NCBI GenBank assembly: GCA_944384515.1
Contig: CALWTU010000014.1
Location: 1 to 34,721, forward strand
Length of the DNA stretch: 34,721 nucleotides
Reading direction: 5' to 3'
Origin: an uncultured Clostridia bacterium
GTDB taxonomy: Bacteria; Bacillota; Clostridia; Oscillospirales; CAG-272
Shown one piece after another: positions 15,722 through 23,042 of the stretch. The position numbers and the translations under genes are program-made. How positions within the stretch are numbered: position 1 is the first letter of the stretch; every line of letters begins with the position of its first letter. The notes below the pieces were generated by a model, which ran no database searches, was not told where the DNA came from, and saw only the letters and a program-made list of their open reading frames with translations.

Positions 15722-16033
15722 TTAAACATTAAGCATTGCGAGTATGTCAGCCTCGGAGCGTGCGCCGACAGCTCTGTTAACTATCTCTCCGCCCTTAAGC
15801 ACAAACAGTGCGGGAATTGAGGATATTCCGAACTGATAAGCGAGTTCCCTCTCCTGGTCGACATCAACTTTACATACCACATATTCGTCGTGCTCACGGC
15901 TGATTTTATCAATCACCGGAGATACCATTTTACACGGTCCGCACCATGTAGCGTAAAAATCAATAAGCACAGGCTTTGTTGCTGCGGCAACAACCTCGTT
16001 AAAATTAGTTTTTGACAACTTGATGGGTTCCAT
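15722..16033 (-). CDS. trxA: thioredoxin
   Basis: A 103-residue thioredoxin of normal length. The redox motif is W30-C31-G-P-C34-K in FYATWCGPCKMVSP. The buried Asp25 (LIDFYA), the cis-proline loop GISSIPALFVLK and the C-terminal GARSEADILAML helix are all present. It reduces protein disulfides in the cytoplasm, normally using thioredoxin reductase, which is not in this window. It has its own promoter and lies beside the Crp/Fnr regulator and desulfoferrodoxin. A GTGAC-AAA-GTCAC palindrome lies at the upstream edge of its -35. Confidence 0.95.
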   Translation of the reverse strand: MEPIKLSKTNFNEVVAAATKPVLIDFYATWCGPCKMVSPVIDKISREHDEYVVCKVDVDQERELAYQFGISSIPALFVLKGGEIVNRAVGARSEADILAMLNV

Positions 16034-16077
16034 AATCTAAGTCCTTTCTTATCTTTTAGATTTTGTTTTGTGACTGT

Positions 16078-16106
16078 ATTATAGCACAAAAATACATCTC
16101 TGTCAG
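16078..16106 (-). promoter_or_regulatory. sigma-A promoter of trxA
   Basis: Minus-strand CTGACA (16101-16106), 17 bases, TATAAT (16078-16083), with an extended TGC before the -10. Confidence 0.75.
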
Positions 16107-16118
16107 TGACAAAGTCAC
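16106..16118. promoter_or_regulatory. candidate Crp/Fnr-type operator
   Basis: GTGAC-AAA-GTCAC is a perfect 5+5 inverted repeat touching the trxA -35. A further GTGAC half-site occurs at 16070-16074. TGTGA-like half-sites are typical of Crp-family operators, so the neighbouring regulator is the candidate binder. Confidence 0.45.
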
Positions 16119-16160
16119 ATATTACGCCAAAAAGCTCTTTATATATTATATTTTAATGCT

Positions 16161-16190
16161 TTTACAAAATAATATGCATATTTATATATT
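16161..16190 (+). promoter_or_regulatory. probable promoter for the 106-residue protein
   Basis: TTTACA (16161-16166), 18 bases, TATATT (16185-16190), in very AT-rich sequence. A weaker match than the other promoters. Confidence 0.45.
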
Positions 16191-16210
16191 TTTAAGACGG
16201 GAGATTTTTC

Positions 16211-16531
16211 ATGTATAAATTACATTTGAGATACCTTTATACATTTTATAACTTTGACAATGAAGAGGACAGTAAGGTCATTGATGAGACTGTTGATGTA
16301 GAAGAAAACAAGCGCTTTACGCTCTATCAGCAGGAGGACTCCTCTTTTATAATGAGCGGTGTCAAGACTGATTTTGTCGGAAAGTATGTTGTCGTTACAT
16401 TCCCGAACAAGGACAATATTTTAGTTTACGAAAACGAGGACACCGAGCTTGTTCTCGACGAGTATTTCGACTCGATGGGAGCAAACAACCACAATATTTA
16501 CGAGGGTTATATCACCCTTGAAAAGGCGTAA
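16211..16531 (+). CDS. small acidic protein of unknown function
   Basis: A 106-residue cytoplasmic protein, tyrosine rich at the N-terminus (MYKLHLRYLYTFYNF) and strongly acidic later (NEEDSKVIDETVDVEE; YENEDTELVLDEYFDS). It has no signal peptide, cysteine or recognisable motif. Alternating hydrophobic residues suggest a small beta fold. GGGAG precedes the ATG. It lies 67 nt upstream of a methyltransferase gene on the same strand with no terminator between them, so they may be co-transcribed. No function assigned. Confidence 0.8.
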   Translation: MYKLHLRYLYTFYNFDNEEDSKVIDETVDVEENKRFTLYQQEDSSFIMSGVKTDFVGKYVVVTFPNKDNILVYENEDTELVLDEYFDSMGANNHNIYEGYITLEKA

Positions 16532-16598
16532 GTCAAGGGCTTGATACACAAAGTCTCCTCACCGCCACCAAACTATAAAAAGTACAAGGAGAACTACG

Positions 16599-17288
16599 GT
16601 GAATATTGACAAAAAATTTTTAAATGAGAATATGATGGGACCCGACTCATGGCTTATCGCCGAGGAACTGACAGCAGCACTGCCTCTGAAAGAGGGGATG
16701 CGTGTTCTGGATCTTGGGTGCGGCAGAGGACTTACATCCGTCTTTATCGCAAAAAAATACGGGGCAACGGTCTTTGCGGCAGACCTGTGGACAGACGCTA
16801 CCGAAAACTACAACCGTTTTATCGAAATCGGGGTATCAGACAAGGTTATACCTCTGCAATTTGACGCTTTGAAACTGCCGTTTGCAAACGAATTTTTTGA
16901 CGCGGTAATAAGCGTTGACGCATATCACTATTTCGGAAACAACGACACATATTTTTCGGATGTGCTCTGCCCTGTCCTCAAAAGAGGTGCCCTTGTCGCA
17001 ATCGCTTTCCCCGGTATGAAATATGAGGTAAAAGACTGTGTCCCCAAGGAAATGGAGCCGCTATGGGACCGTGAGGCACTTGAAATGTGGCACAGCATAG
17101 ACTGGTGGAAGCCGAAATTTGAGGCGCATCTTGATAATTTTAAAATCTCGGAGATGGACTGCTTTTGGGCGGCATGGCAGAACTGGCTTGCCTGCGACAA
17201 TCCGTATGCCGTGGAAGACAGAGAAATGATAAAGACCGACAACGGCAGGTTCATGAACTTAATCAAACTCACGGGAGTGAAAAAATAG
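16599..17288 (+). CDS. class I SAM-dependent methyltransferase, GTG start
   Basis: A 229-residue methyltransferase. Motif I is V36-L-D-L-G-C-G-R-G44, followed by the acidic residue that ends beta strand 2 (AADLW), a motif-II-like DALKLPF, and the FFDAVISVDAYHYFG segment typical of Methyltransf_11 proteins. The C-terminal half contains many tryptophans (IDWWKPKFEAH, FWAAWQNWLA), probably forming the substrate pocket. The substrate is not evident; small-molecule methylation is the usual role of this group. The GTG start is chosen because AAGGAG lies 7 bases upstream and the fold begins directly after. A terminator hairpin follows. Confidence 0.85.
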   Translation: MNIDKKFLNENMMGPDSWLIAEELTAALPLKEGMRVLDLGCGRGLTSVFIAKKYGATVFAADLWTDATENYNRFIEIGVSDKVIPLQFDALKLPFANEFFDAVISVDAYHYFGNNDTYFSDVLCPVLKRGALVAIAFPGMKYEVKDCVPKEMEPLWDREALEMWHSIDWWKPKFEAHLDNFKISEMDCFWAAWQNWLACDNPYAVEDREMIKTDNGRFMNLIKLTGVKK

Positions 17289-17380
17289 TTTTTAAACCCG
17301 ATTTTTCCGCGCGTTTGTATCTGGCGGAATACGGATATAATCACATAAAGCAGAGTAATAAAACTATCGCATAAGAGATG

Positions 17381-17414
17381 GGCGGCAGGTGCAATGCATC
17401 TGCCGCCTCTTTTT
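17381..17414 (+). terminator. intrinsic terminator after the methyltransferase gene
   Basis: GGCGGCAG (17381-17388) pairs with CTGCCGCC (17400-17407), with extra pairs inside, followed by TCTTTTT. The remaining spacer to clpB (17415-17570) holds a second GGCGGCA/TGCCGCC pair but no T tract and no gene. Confidence 0.8.
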
Positions 17415-17570
17415 CAAAACTGTCTGGCGGGCGGCAAGAACAACAGTATTTTGCTCTATACCCAATACCGTGTTAATTTTCCGTGCCGCCTTTTGTCCCA
17501 AAGACCGAAATGCAGTTTGTTTTTTTGCCAAAGTCGGTTGAATTATTTAGGAGCCTGGGGAGCAAATGTA

Positions 17571-20177
17571 TTATTTTTCGCTCTCGACCTCAACTACAAG
17601 CTCTCCGTTATTGCAGTCAACAACAAGATGACTGTCAGGACTGATATTGTCCTTGATAATCTTCTTTGCAATAAGCGTCTCAACAGACGACTGCAAATAT
17701 CTCTTCATCGGTCTTGCGCCGTAAATCGGATCATAGGATTTTTCAATAATATAATCCTTTGCACTGTCTGTTACGCTGACAGAAAGCCGCTGTTCCTTAA
17801 GAAGATTTGAGAGTGCTTTAACCGCAATATCGACAATAGATCTGACATTTTCCTTTGTGAGCGGTTTGAAGTACACGATCTCGTCAATACGGTTAAGAAA
17901 CTCAGGTCTGAACGATCTCTTGAGCATATCCGAAACCATATTTCTCGCCGACTCGCTGATCTCGCCGTCAACTATATTGTCAAGGATTATATCCGAGCCA
18001 AGGTTGCTCGTCATTATGATGATGGTATTTTTGAAGTCAACTACTCTGCCCTGACTGTCCGTAATTCTGCCGTCGTCAAGCACCTGCAAGAGCACATTGA
18101 ATACATCCGGGTGCGCTTTCTCAACCTCATCAAACAGTACAACCGCATACGGTTTTCTGCGCACTGCCTCGGTAAGCTGACCGCCCTCATCATATCCGAC
18201 ATATCCGGGAGGGGCACCTATAAGACGGGATACGCTGTATTTTTCCATATACTCCGACATATCTATACGGACAATATTCTTCTCGTCGTCAAAGAGCGCC
18301 TGCGCCAAAGCCTTGGCAAGCTCGGTTTTACCGACACCTGTCGGGCCGAGGAACATAAACGAACCGATAGGTCTCTTAGGATCACGGATACCCGCTCTCG
18401 AACGGATTATCGCATCGCATACTTTGCTGACGCCCTCATCCTGACCGATAACTCTCTGATGTATGATATCCTCCATACCGAGCAGTTTTTCCCTCTCGCC
18501 CTCCATAAGCTTTGACACGGGAATACCCGTCCATCTCGCCACGATCTTGGCAATCTCCTCCTCGGTAACGCTGTTACGCAAAAGAGTTGCACTCTGTGAG
18601 GAAGTTTCCTCTTTTTCAGCCTCCTCAAGCTCTTTTTTGAGCTGGGGGAGCTTTCCGTACTTAAGTTCTGCCGCACGGGTGAGGTTATACTCGTTTTCAG
18701 CCTTTTCTATCTCTGCGCCTACCCTCTCAATCTCCTCTCTGATCTTCTGAGTTTTGCCGATAGACGCCTTCTCATTTTCAAGCTTTGCTTTCATCTGTGA
18801 GAACTTCTCACGCAGGCTCTGAAGCTCAAGCTTGATATTCTCAAGTCTCTCTTTTGACAGCTTATCCGTCTCCTTGTTAAGAGCCGCCTCCTCAATCTCA
18901 AGCTGCATGATCTTCCTCGATATTTCATCCATCTCGGTAGGCATTGAATTCATCTCTGTTTTAATAAGAGCGCACGCCTCATCCACAAGGTCGATAGCCT
19001 TATCCGGAAGAAATCTGTCAGATATATATCTGTTTGAGAGAGTTGCCGCACTGATAAGCGCACTGTCATGGATCTTTACGCCGTGATAAACCTCATACCT
19101 CTCCTTAAGTCCACGGAGAATGGCAATACTGTCCTCAACGGTGGGTTCAGGAACCATTACAGGCTGGAAACGACGCTCAAGCGCTTTATCCTTTTCTATA
19201 TAAAGTCTGTACTCATTAAGAGTTGTAGCACCGATACAGTGCAGCTCACCACGTGCAAGCATCGGCTTTAAAATATTGCCCGCATCCATTGCACCGTCGG
19301 TTTTACCCGCTCCGACAATCGTATGAAGCTCATCAATAAAGAGGATTATCTTGCCCTCTTTTGATTTTATCTCGTCAAGGACCGCTTTTAACCTCTCCTC
19401 AAACTCGCCACGGTACTTTGCACCGGCAATCAATGCGCCCATATCAAGAGAGAATACTATCCTGTCCTTTAAGTTGTCGGGAACATCTCCCTTTACAATT
19501 CTCTGCGCAAGTCCCTCGGCAATAGCAGTGTTACCGACACCCGGCTCACCTATAAGACAAGGGTTGTTTTTTGATTTCCTTGACAAGATTCTTATAACAT
19601 TTCTTATTTCGTCATCCCTGCCGATAACAGGGTCAAGCTTATGTTCTCTGGCAAGTGCCACAAGGTCACTGCCGTATTTTTCAAGAACATTGTATGTCTG
19701 TTCCGGATTTTGATTTGTCACTTTTCTGTTACCTCTCACTTTCTTCAGATTATTAAGAAAGTCCGCTTTCTTAAGGTTGTATTTTTTGAGTATACCGTTT
19801 ACCTTGCTGCCGCCTTTGTCAAACAGTGCAAGCATGATATGCTCGGTCGAGAGAAACTCATCCCCCATATTCTGCATTTCCCGCTCAGCCTCGCTGAGTG
19901 TTTTGTCTGCCTCTGGAGAAAGGTATATTTTGTCGCTGTCATAACCTGCGCCCGACAGTCTGGGAAGTTTGTCAATCTCATCTTCAGTATCAGATAAAAT
20001 CGAATCTAAATTCACTCCCATAGAGCGGAACATCTCTCCTATAAGTCCGCCTCTGTCAGAGAGCAACCCCCAGAAAAGATGCAGTGCGTCAATACTGCTG
20101 TTGCACTTATCTTTAGCTAAAGATTGAGCGTCTCTCAAAGTCTTTAAACTGTTCTCGGTAAACTTTTCCAAATTCAT
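17571..20177 (-). CDS. clpB: ATP-dependent disaggregase ClpB, with Walker A Lys replaced by Asn in NBD1
   Basis: An 868-residue Hsp100 chaperone of full length: N-domain (1 to about 150), NBD1, coiled-coil middle domain (about 410-530), NBD2 and C-terminal domain. ClpB hexamers thread aggregated proteins using ATP, with DnaK help, in the cytosol. NBD2 is normal: GPTGVGKTE with K617 and [12 protein letters not shown]. In NBD1, Walker B ([13 protein letters not shown]) and the arginine finger region (ALERRF) are intact. Walker A, however, reads GEPGVG-N216-TA, where the family has an invariant Lys; the codon is AAC (19532-19530 on the minus strand). If real, NBD1 would not bind ATP normally. 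The ATG at 20177, 8 bases after GGAGG, is preferred over an upstream GTG that overlaps the ribosome site. CIRCE-type sites lie upstream. Confidence 0.95.
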   Translation of the reverse strand: MNLEKFTENSLKTLRDAQSLAKDKCNSSIDALHLFWGLLSDRGGLIGEMFRSMGVNLDSILSDTEDEIDKLPRLSGAGYDSDKIYLSPEADKTLSEAEREMQNMGDEFLSTEHIMLALFDKGGSKVNGILKKYNLKKADFLNNLKKVRGNRKVTNQNPEQTYNVLEKYGSDLVALAREHKLDPVIGRDDEIRNVIRILSRKSKNNPCLIGEPGVGNTAIAEGLAQRIVKGDVPDNLKDRIVFSLDMGALIAGAKYRGEFEERLKAVLDEIKSKEGKIILFIDELHTIVGAGKTDGAMDAGNILKPMLARGELHCIGATTLNEYRLYIEKDKALERRFQPVMVPEPTVEDSIAILRGLKERYEVYHGVKIHDSALISAATLSNRYISDRFLPDKAIDLVDEACALIKTEMNSMPTEMDEISRKIMQLEIEEAALNKETDKLSKERLENIKLELQSLREKFSQMKAKLENEKASIGKTQKIREEIERVGAEIEKAENEYNLTRAAELKYGKLPQLKKELEEAEKEETSSQSATLLRNSVTEEEIAKIVARWTGIPVSKLMEGEREKLLGMEDIIHQRVIGQDEGVSKVCDAIIRSRAGIRDPKRPIGSFMFLGPTGVGKTELAKALAQALFDDEKNIVRIDMSEYMEKYSVSRLIGAPPGYVGYDEGGQLTEAVRRKPYAVVLFDEVEKAHPDVFNVLLQVLDDGRITDSQGRVVDFKNTIIIMTSNLGSDIILDNIVDGEISESARNMVSDMLKRSFRPEFLNRIDEIVYFKPLTKENVRSIVDIAVKALSNLLKEQRLSVSVTDSAKDYIIEKSYDPIYGARPMKRYLQSSVETLIAKKIIKDNISPDSHLVVDCNNGELVVEVESEK

Positions 20178-20207
20178 AACTTTTCCCTCCACTCTTTATT
20201 TTGGATT

Positions 20208-20238
20208 TTAGCACTCAGACGCATATGTCTGTTACTAA
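20208..20238 (-). promoter_or_regulatory. CIRCE-like inverted repeat in the clpB leader
   Basis: The plus strand shows TTAGCACTC (20208-20216), whose last base begins an inner palindrome CAGAC/GTCTG (20216-20220 and 20227-20231), then TTACTAA ending at 20238. The left arm is the exact CIRCE half TTAGCACTC; the right arm is diverged. It begins about 6 bases into the predicted transcript, where HrcA operators usually sit. Confidence 0.5.
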
Positions 20239-20250
20239 TTTTTCTTTATG

Positions 20251-20279
20251 CTTATATTTTAATTTTATTTTGTTAATAA
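20251..20279 (-). promoter_or_regulatory. probable clpB promoter
   Basis: Minus-strand TTATTA (20274-20279), 17 bases, TATAAG (20251-20256). A modest match, but well placed relative to the CIRCE-like repeat. Confidence 0.45.
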
Positions 20280-20311
20280 CTAAAGTATTTTTTATGTATT
20301 TTTTGTAAACA

Positions 20312-20338
20312 TTAGCAGTTAAAGAGATAGAGTGCTAA
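20312..20338. promoter_or_regulatory. CIRCE element (HrcA operator), one arm diverged
   Basis: TTAGCAGTT, 9 bases, GAGTGCTAA. The right arm is the exact CIRCE half; the left matches TTAGCACTC at 6 of 9 positions; the 9-base spacer is canonical. It lies in the clpB / fur-type divergent spacer, upstream of the predicted clpB promoter. Confidence 0.65.
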
Positions 20339-20408
20339 TTTTTCGATTCACAATCTTTTGACTGTTCAAAGAGGTCCCAAGAACAATATTCAAATGTCAT
20401 TTTTTCAC

Positions 20409-20442
20409 TTGACAAATTATTTAATATATGATATTATATATT
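20409..20442 (+). promoter_or_regulatory. promoter and overlapping Fur-type palindrome
   Basis: TTGACA (20409-20414), 17 bases, TATTAT (20432-20437). An inverted repeat AATATAT, 6 bases, ATATATT (20423-20442) covers the -10. Its size and AT-rich character fit a Fur-family operator and suggest autoregulation. Confidence 0.6.
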
Positions 20443-20480
20443 CCATATTGAGAGTTACTATCAATTTTAAGGTGAAAAAC

Positions 20481-20867
20481 ATGTATAATACTCAAAAAAA
20501 CAGAGAGATAATTGAATTTTTAAAAGAAAACAAGGACAGAGCATTCTGTGCGGAGGAAATCTCAAGGGCGCTTAACTCCAACCAAAAAGGAAAAAGCACC
20601 GTATACCGTCAGCTTAAAAAACTTGTTGAAAACGGTAATGTCAAAAGACTTGCCGACGCCGAAACGAGGCGTGTAACCTATCAGTATCTTGACAAAGTCT
20701 CCTGTAGCTGCCATCTGCATTTAAAATGCGTTGTATGCGGCAAGCTTATACACATGAGTGACAGCATTTCCGCTTCTTTAAAGAGCATTTTGCTCTCCTG
20801 TGAAAATTTCACTTTAGATCAAAGCAGTTTGCTCTTGGGAAAATGCAGTGATTGCCTAAACAAATAA
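20481..20867 (+). CDS. Fur-family metal-dependent transcriptional regulator
   Basis: A 128-residue Fur-family protein. The winged helix spans about residues 5-70 (FCAEEISRALN..GKSTVYRQLKKLVENGNVKR, with the family's S-T-V-Y-R). Structural zinc ligands are C83-x-x-C86 and C122-x-x-C125. The hinge carries C75-S-C77-H78-L-H80, which could make up the sensory metal site, close to but not identical with the Zur or PerR arrangements. The start is the ATG with AAGGTG six bases upstream; a longer in-frame reading back to 20358 would run through the promoter and is rejected. It lies 13 nt upstream of a 10-TM exporter gene with no terminator between, so the pair is an operon. The sensed metal is not determined by the sequence. 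Confidence 0.9.
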   Translation: MYNTQKNREIIEFLKENKDRAFCAEEISRALNSNQKGKSTVYRQLKKLVENGNVKRLADAETRRVTYQYLDKVSCSCHLHLKCVVCGKLIHMSDSISASLKSILLSCENFTLDQSSLLLGKCSDCLNK

Positions 20868-20880
20868 TAAGGAGATTTTA

Positions 20881-21807
20881 ATGAACACATTTTTACATGC
20901 TCACGGCGCTGAGGAAGAAGCGGGAGGACTCTTTTCGGAAGTATTTATGCACGGACTCCTTGACACGCTGAAAATACTCCCCTTTCTCTTTTTAACATAT
21001 ATTATAATGGAGCTTATTGAGCACAAGGCCTCAAGCCGTGCTAAGCTCATGCTTGAGCGCTCCGGCAAAGTAGGCCCGCTCATCGGAGGAACGCTCGGCG
21101 CTGTACCCCAATGCGGATTTTCTGCCATGGCAGCAAACTTCTACACATCCGGCGTTATATCCATGGGCGCACTTATAAGCGTATTTTTATCCACATCAGA
21201 CGAGATGCTGCCAATCATGCTCGCAAACTCGGTACCGGTAAATCAGCTCCTCTTCATTTTATTATATAAGGTAATTGTTGCCGTTATTGCAGGATTTATA
21301 ATTGATATAGTACTCGGCGCCATGGGAAGAAAAAGATGCAATATCAATATTGAAGAGGTATGTGAGCACGAGTCCTGCCACTGCGGCGAAAAAGGAATAT
21401 TCCGCTCCGCTTTGCACCACACGCTGACAATGGGTGGCTTTTTGCTCGCCGTCACGGTGCTGATAAACCTCATTATCCACTTTGCGGGCGACGGAGTTAT
21501 ATCCGATACGGTGTACGGAAAGCCCGTAATCAGTCATCTGATTTGCGCGGTAATCGGTCTCGTGCCCAACTGTGCAGTCTCTGTTGCGATAACCAATTTT
21601 TATATTGCAGGCTTCATAAGTTTGGGAAGTATGCTCTCAGGTCTGTTTTCCGGCGCCGGTATAGGAATACTCGTGCTGCTCAGAACCAATAAAAGCAAAA
21701 AAGAAAGTATTGTAATTCTTCTGCTTCTTGTTCTGATCGGATTTGCATTCGGACTGCTCGCAGATGCTCTTAATATGGAAGATATCATAGTTAAAATGTC
21801 AAAATAG
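20881..21807 (+). CDS. ArsP_2-type 10-TM heavy-metal exporter
   Basis: A 308-residue integral membrane protein of the putative 10-TM metal exporter family, often annotated as arsenic efflux or manganese transporter. Two pseudo-symmetric halves are visible: VP76-Q-C78-GFSAMAANFYTSG and VP229-N-C231-AVSVAITNFYIAG, each with a P-(Q/N)-C signature inside a membrane helix. Between them is a cytosolic loop rich in Cys and His (CNINIEEVCEHESCHCGEKG, about residues 154-173), a likely metal-binding site. The N-terminus adds HAHGAEEE. It is co-transcribed with the Fur-family gene, and AAGGAG lies 6 bases before the ATG. Export of a divalent or thiophilic metal is inferred from family and partner; the substrate is open. 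Confidence 0.85.
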   Translation: MNTFLHAHGAEEEAGGLFSEVFMHGLLDTLKILPFLFLTYIIMELIEHKASSRAKLMLERSGKVGPLIGGTLGAVPQCGFSAMAANFYTSGVISMGALISVFLSTSDEMLPIMLANSVPVNQLLFILLYKVIVAVIAGFIIDIVLGAMGRKRCNINIEEVCEHESCHCGEKGIFRSALHHTLTMGGFLLAVTVLINLIIHFAGDGVISDTVYGKPVISHLICAVIGLVPNCAVSVAITNFYIAGFISLGSMLSGLFSGAGIGILVLLRTNKSKKESIVILLLLVLIGFAFGLLADALNMEDIIVKMSK

Positions 21808-21906
21808 TTCAAATTTTTAACAAAATCTCTATGGAATATATCACTATGATATGATAAAATGAATTTAAAATAAGAGTATTCAACTTTTTTATGTGGAGGG
21901 CATATT

Positions 21907-22953
21907 ATGAAAAAGAAACTCGGTATTGTAGGATACGGCGGTCAGGGTGCATGGCACGCCAACTGGGCAAAAAAGAGCGATGTGGTAGAGCTTTGGGGAA
22001 TATACGATATTGCCGAAAAGAGAGTTCGTGCCGCTTTGGAAAACGGAATACACGCATATTCTTCACTTGAAGATATGCTGAGAGATAAATCAATAGATAT
22101 AGTACTTTGCGCAACTCCCAATGATGTGCATAAAGAGATCGTAATCAGCGCACTGAGAAGCGGTAAAAACGTTATCTGCGAAAAACCCGTAGCCCTCTCG
22201 ACAGAGGACTTTGACGATATGGTAAGCGAGGCAAAAAAAGCGGGCAAACTTCTCTCTGTACATCAGAACAGACGCTGGGATGTAGATTATCTCGCAATAC
22301 AGAAGCTTATCGACACGCAGGAAATCGGCGAGGTAATTAATATCGAGTCAAGAATTCACGGCTCGCGCGGTATTCCCTCCGACTGGAGATGCCACAAGCC
22401 GCAGGGCGGCGGTATGATACTTGACTGGGGAGTGCATCTTATCGACCAGATGTTAAAGCTCATACCCGAAAAAATCACGGGTATTTACTGCCAGACGACA
22501 AACATCACAACGGATGAGGTTGATGACGGATTTACACTGCATATCTATTTTGAGAGCGGAAAGAAAGCGCTTGTCGAAGTCGGAACATATAACTTTATCG
22601 CTATGCCGAGGTTTTACATGCAGGCAAAATCAGGCTCTGCCCTCATTGAGGACTGGCAGAAGAAGTGCCGTGTTGCAAAGCTTAAAGCCTGGAACGAAAA
22701 AGAAGTTCTGCCGGTGCAGACAGCTGCCGGAATTACCAAAACAATGGCGCCCCGTGATGAGATAACCATTGATTCTTACGAGATAGAGCGCCCTGTATCG
22801 GATGTACACAACTTCTACCGCAACTATGTTGCCGCAATCGACGGAAAGGAACCGCAGCTTATCAAAAACGAAGAGGTCAGACGTGTATTGCTGGTGATGG
22901 AGAATGCATTTAAGTCGGCAAACGAAAAGAAATACATAGATACCCTCATCTGA
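21907..22953 (+). CDS. Gfo/Idh/MocA-family NAD(P)-dependent oxidoreductase
   Basis: A 348-residue oxidoreductase. The N-terminal Rossmann fold begins with GIVGYGGQGAWHA (G-x-G-x-x-G). The E-K-P motif is in VICEKPVALS, and the second domain has GGGMILDWGVHLIDQM, which holds the D-x-x-x-H pair typical of the catalytic site in this family. Members oxidise or reduce sugars, inositols and related alcohols in the cytoplasm. The substrate cannot be read from the sequence, and no sugar-uptake genes adjoin. GGAGGG lies five bases before the ATG. A terminator follows, so it is a single-gene unit. A -10-like TAAAAT at 21855-21860 may be its promoter, but no good -35 is seen. Confidence 0.9.
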   Translation: MKKKLGIVGYGGQGAWHANWAKKSDVVELWGIYDIAEKRVRAALENGIHAYSSLEDMLRDKSIDIVLCATPNDVHKEIVISALRSGKNVICEKPVALSTEDFDDMVSEAKKAGKLLSVHQNRRWDVDYLAIQKLIDTQEIGEVINIESRIHGSRGIPSDWRCHKPQGGGMILDWGVHLIDQMLKLIPEKITGIYCQTTNITTDEVDDGFTLHIYFESGKKALVEVGTYNFIAMPRFYMQAKSGSALIEDWQKKCRVAKLKAWNEKEVLPVQTAAGITKTMAPRDEITIDSYEIERPVSDVHNFYRNYVAAIDGKEPQLIKNEEVRRVLLVMENAFKSANEKKYIDTLI

Positions 22954-22981
22954 TAACCGTTAAAAAAGATCTGAACATCAC

Positions 22982-23016
22982 AGTCGCCGTCATTTTAAAT
23001 TTTGACGGCGACTTTT
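22982..23016 (+). terminator. intrinsic terminator after the oxidoreductase
   Basis: AGTCGCCGTCA (22982-22992) pairs with TGACGGCGACT (23003-23013), then TTT and A residues. Perfect 11-bp stem. Confidence 0.75.
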
Positions 23017-23042
23017 AAAAACTGAGCCAAGGAGTGATTAAT

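Noticed and set aside
20358..20480. N-terminal extension of the Fur-family protein
   Set aside because: The extra 41 codons would span the promoter and operator; the ATG at 20481 has a ribosome site and matches family length.
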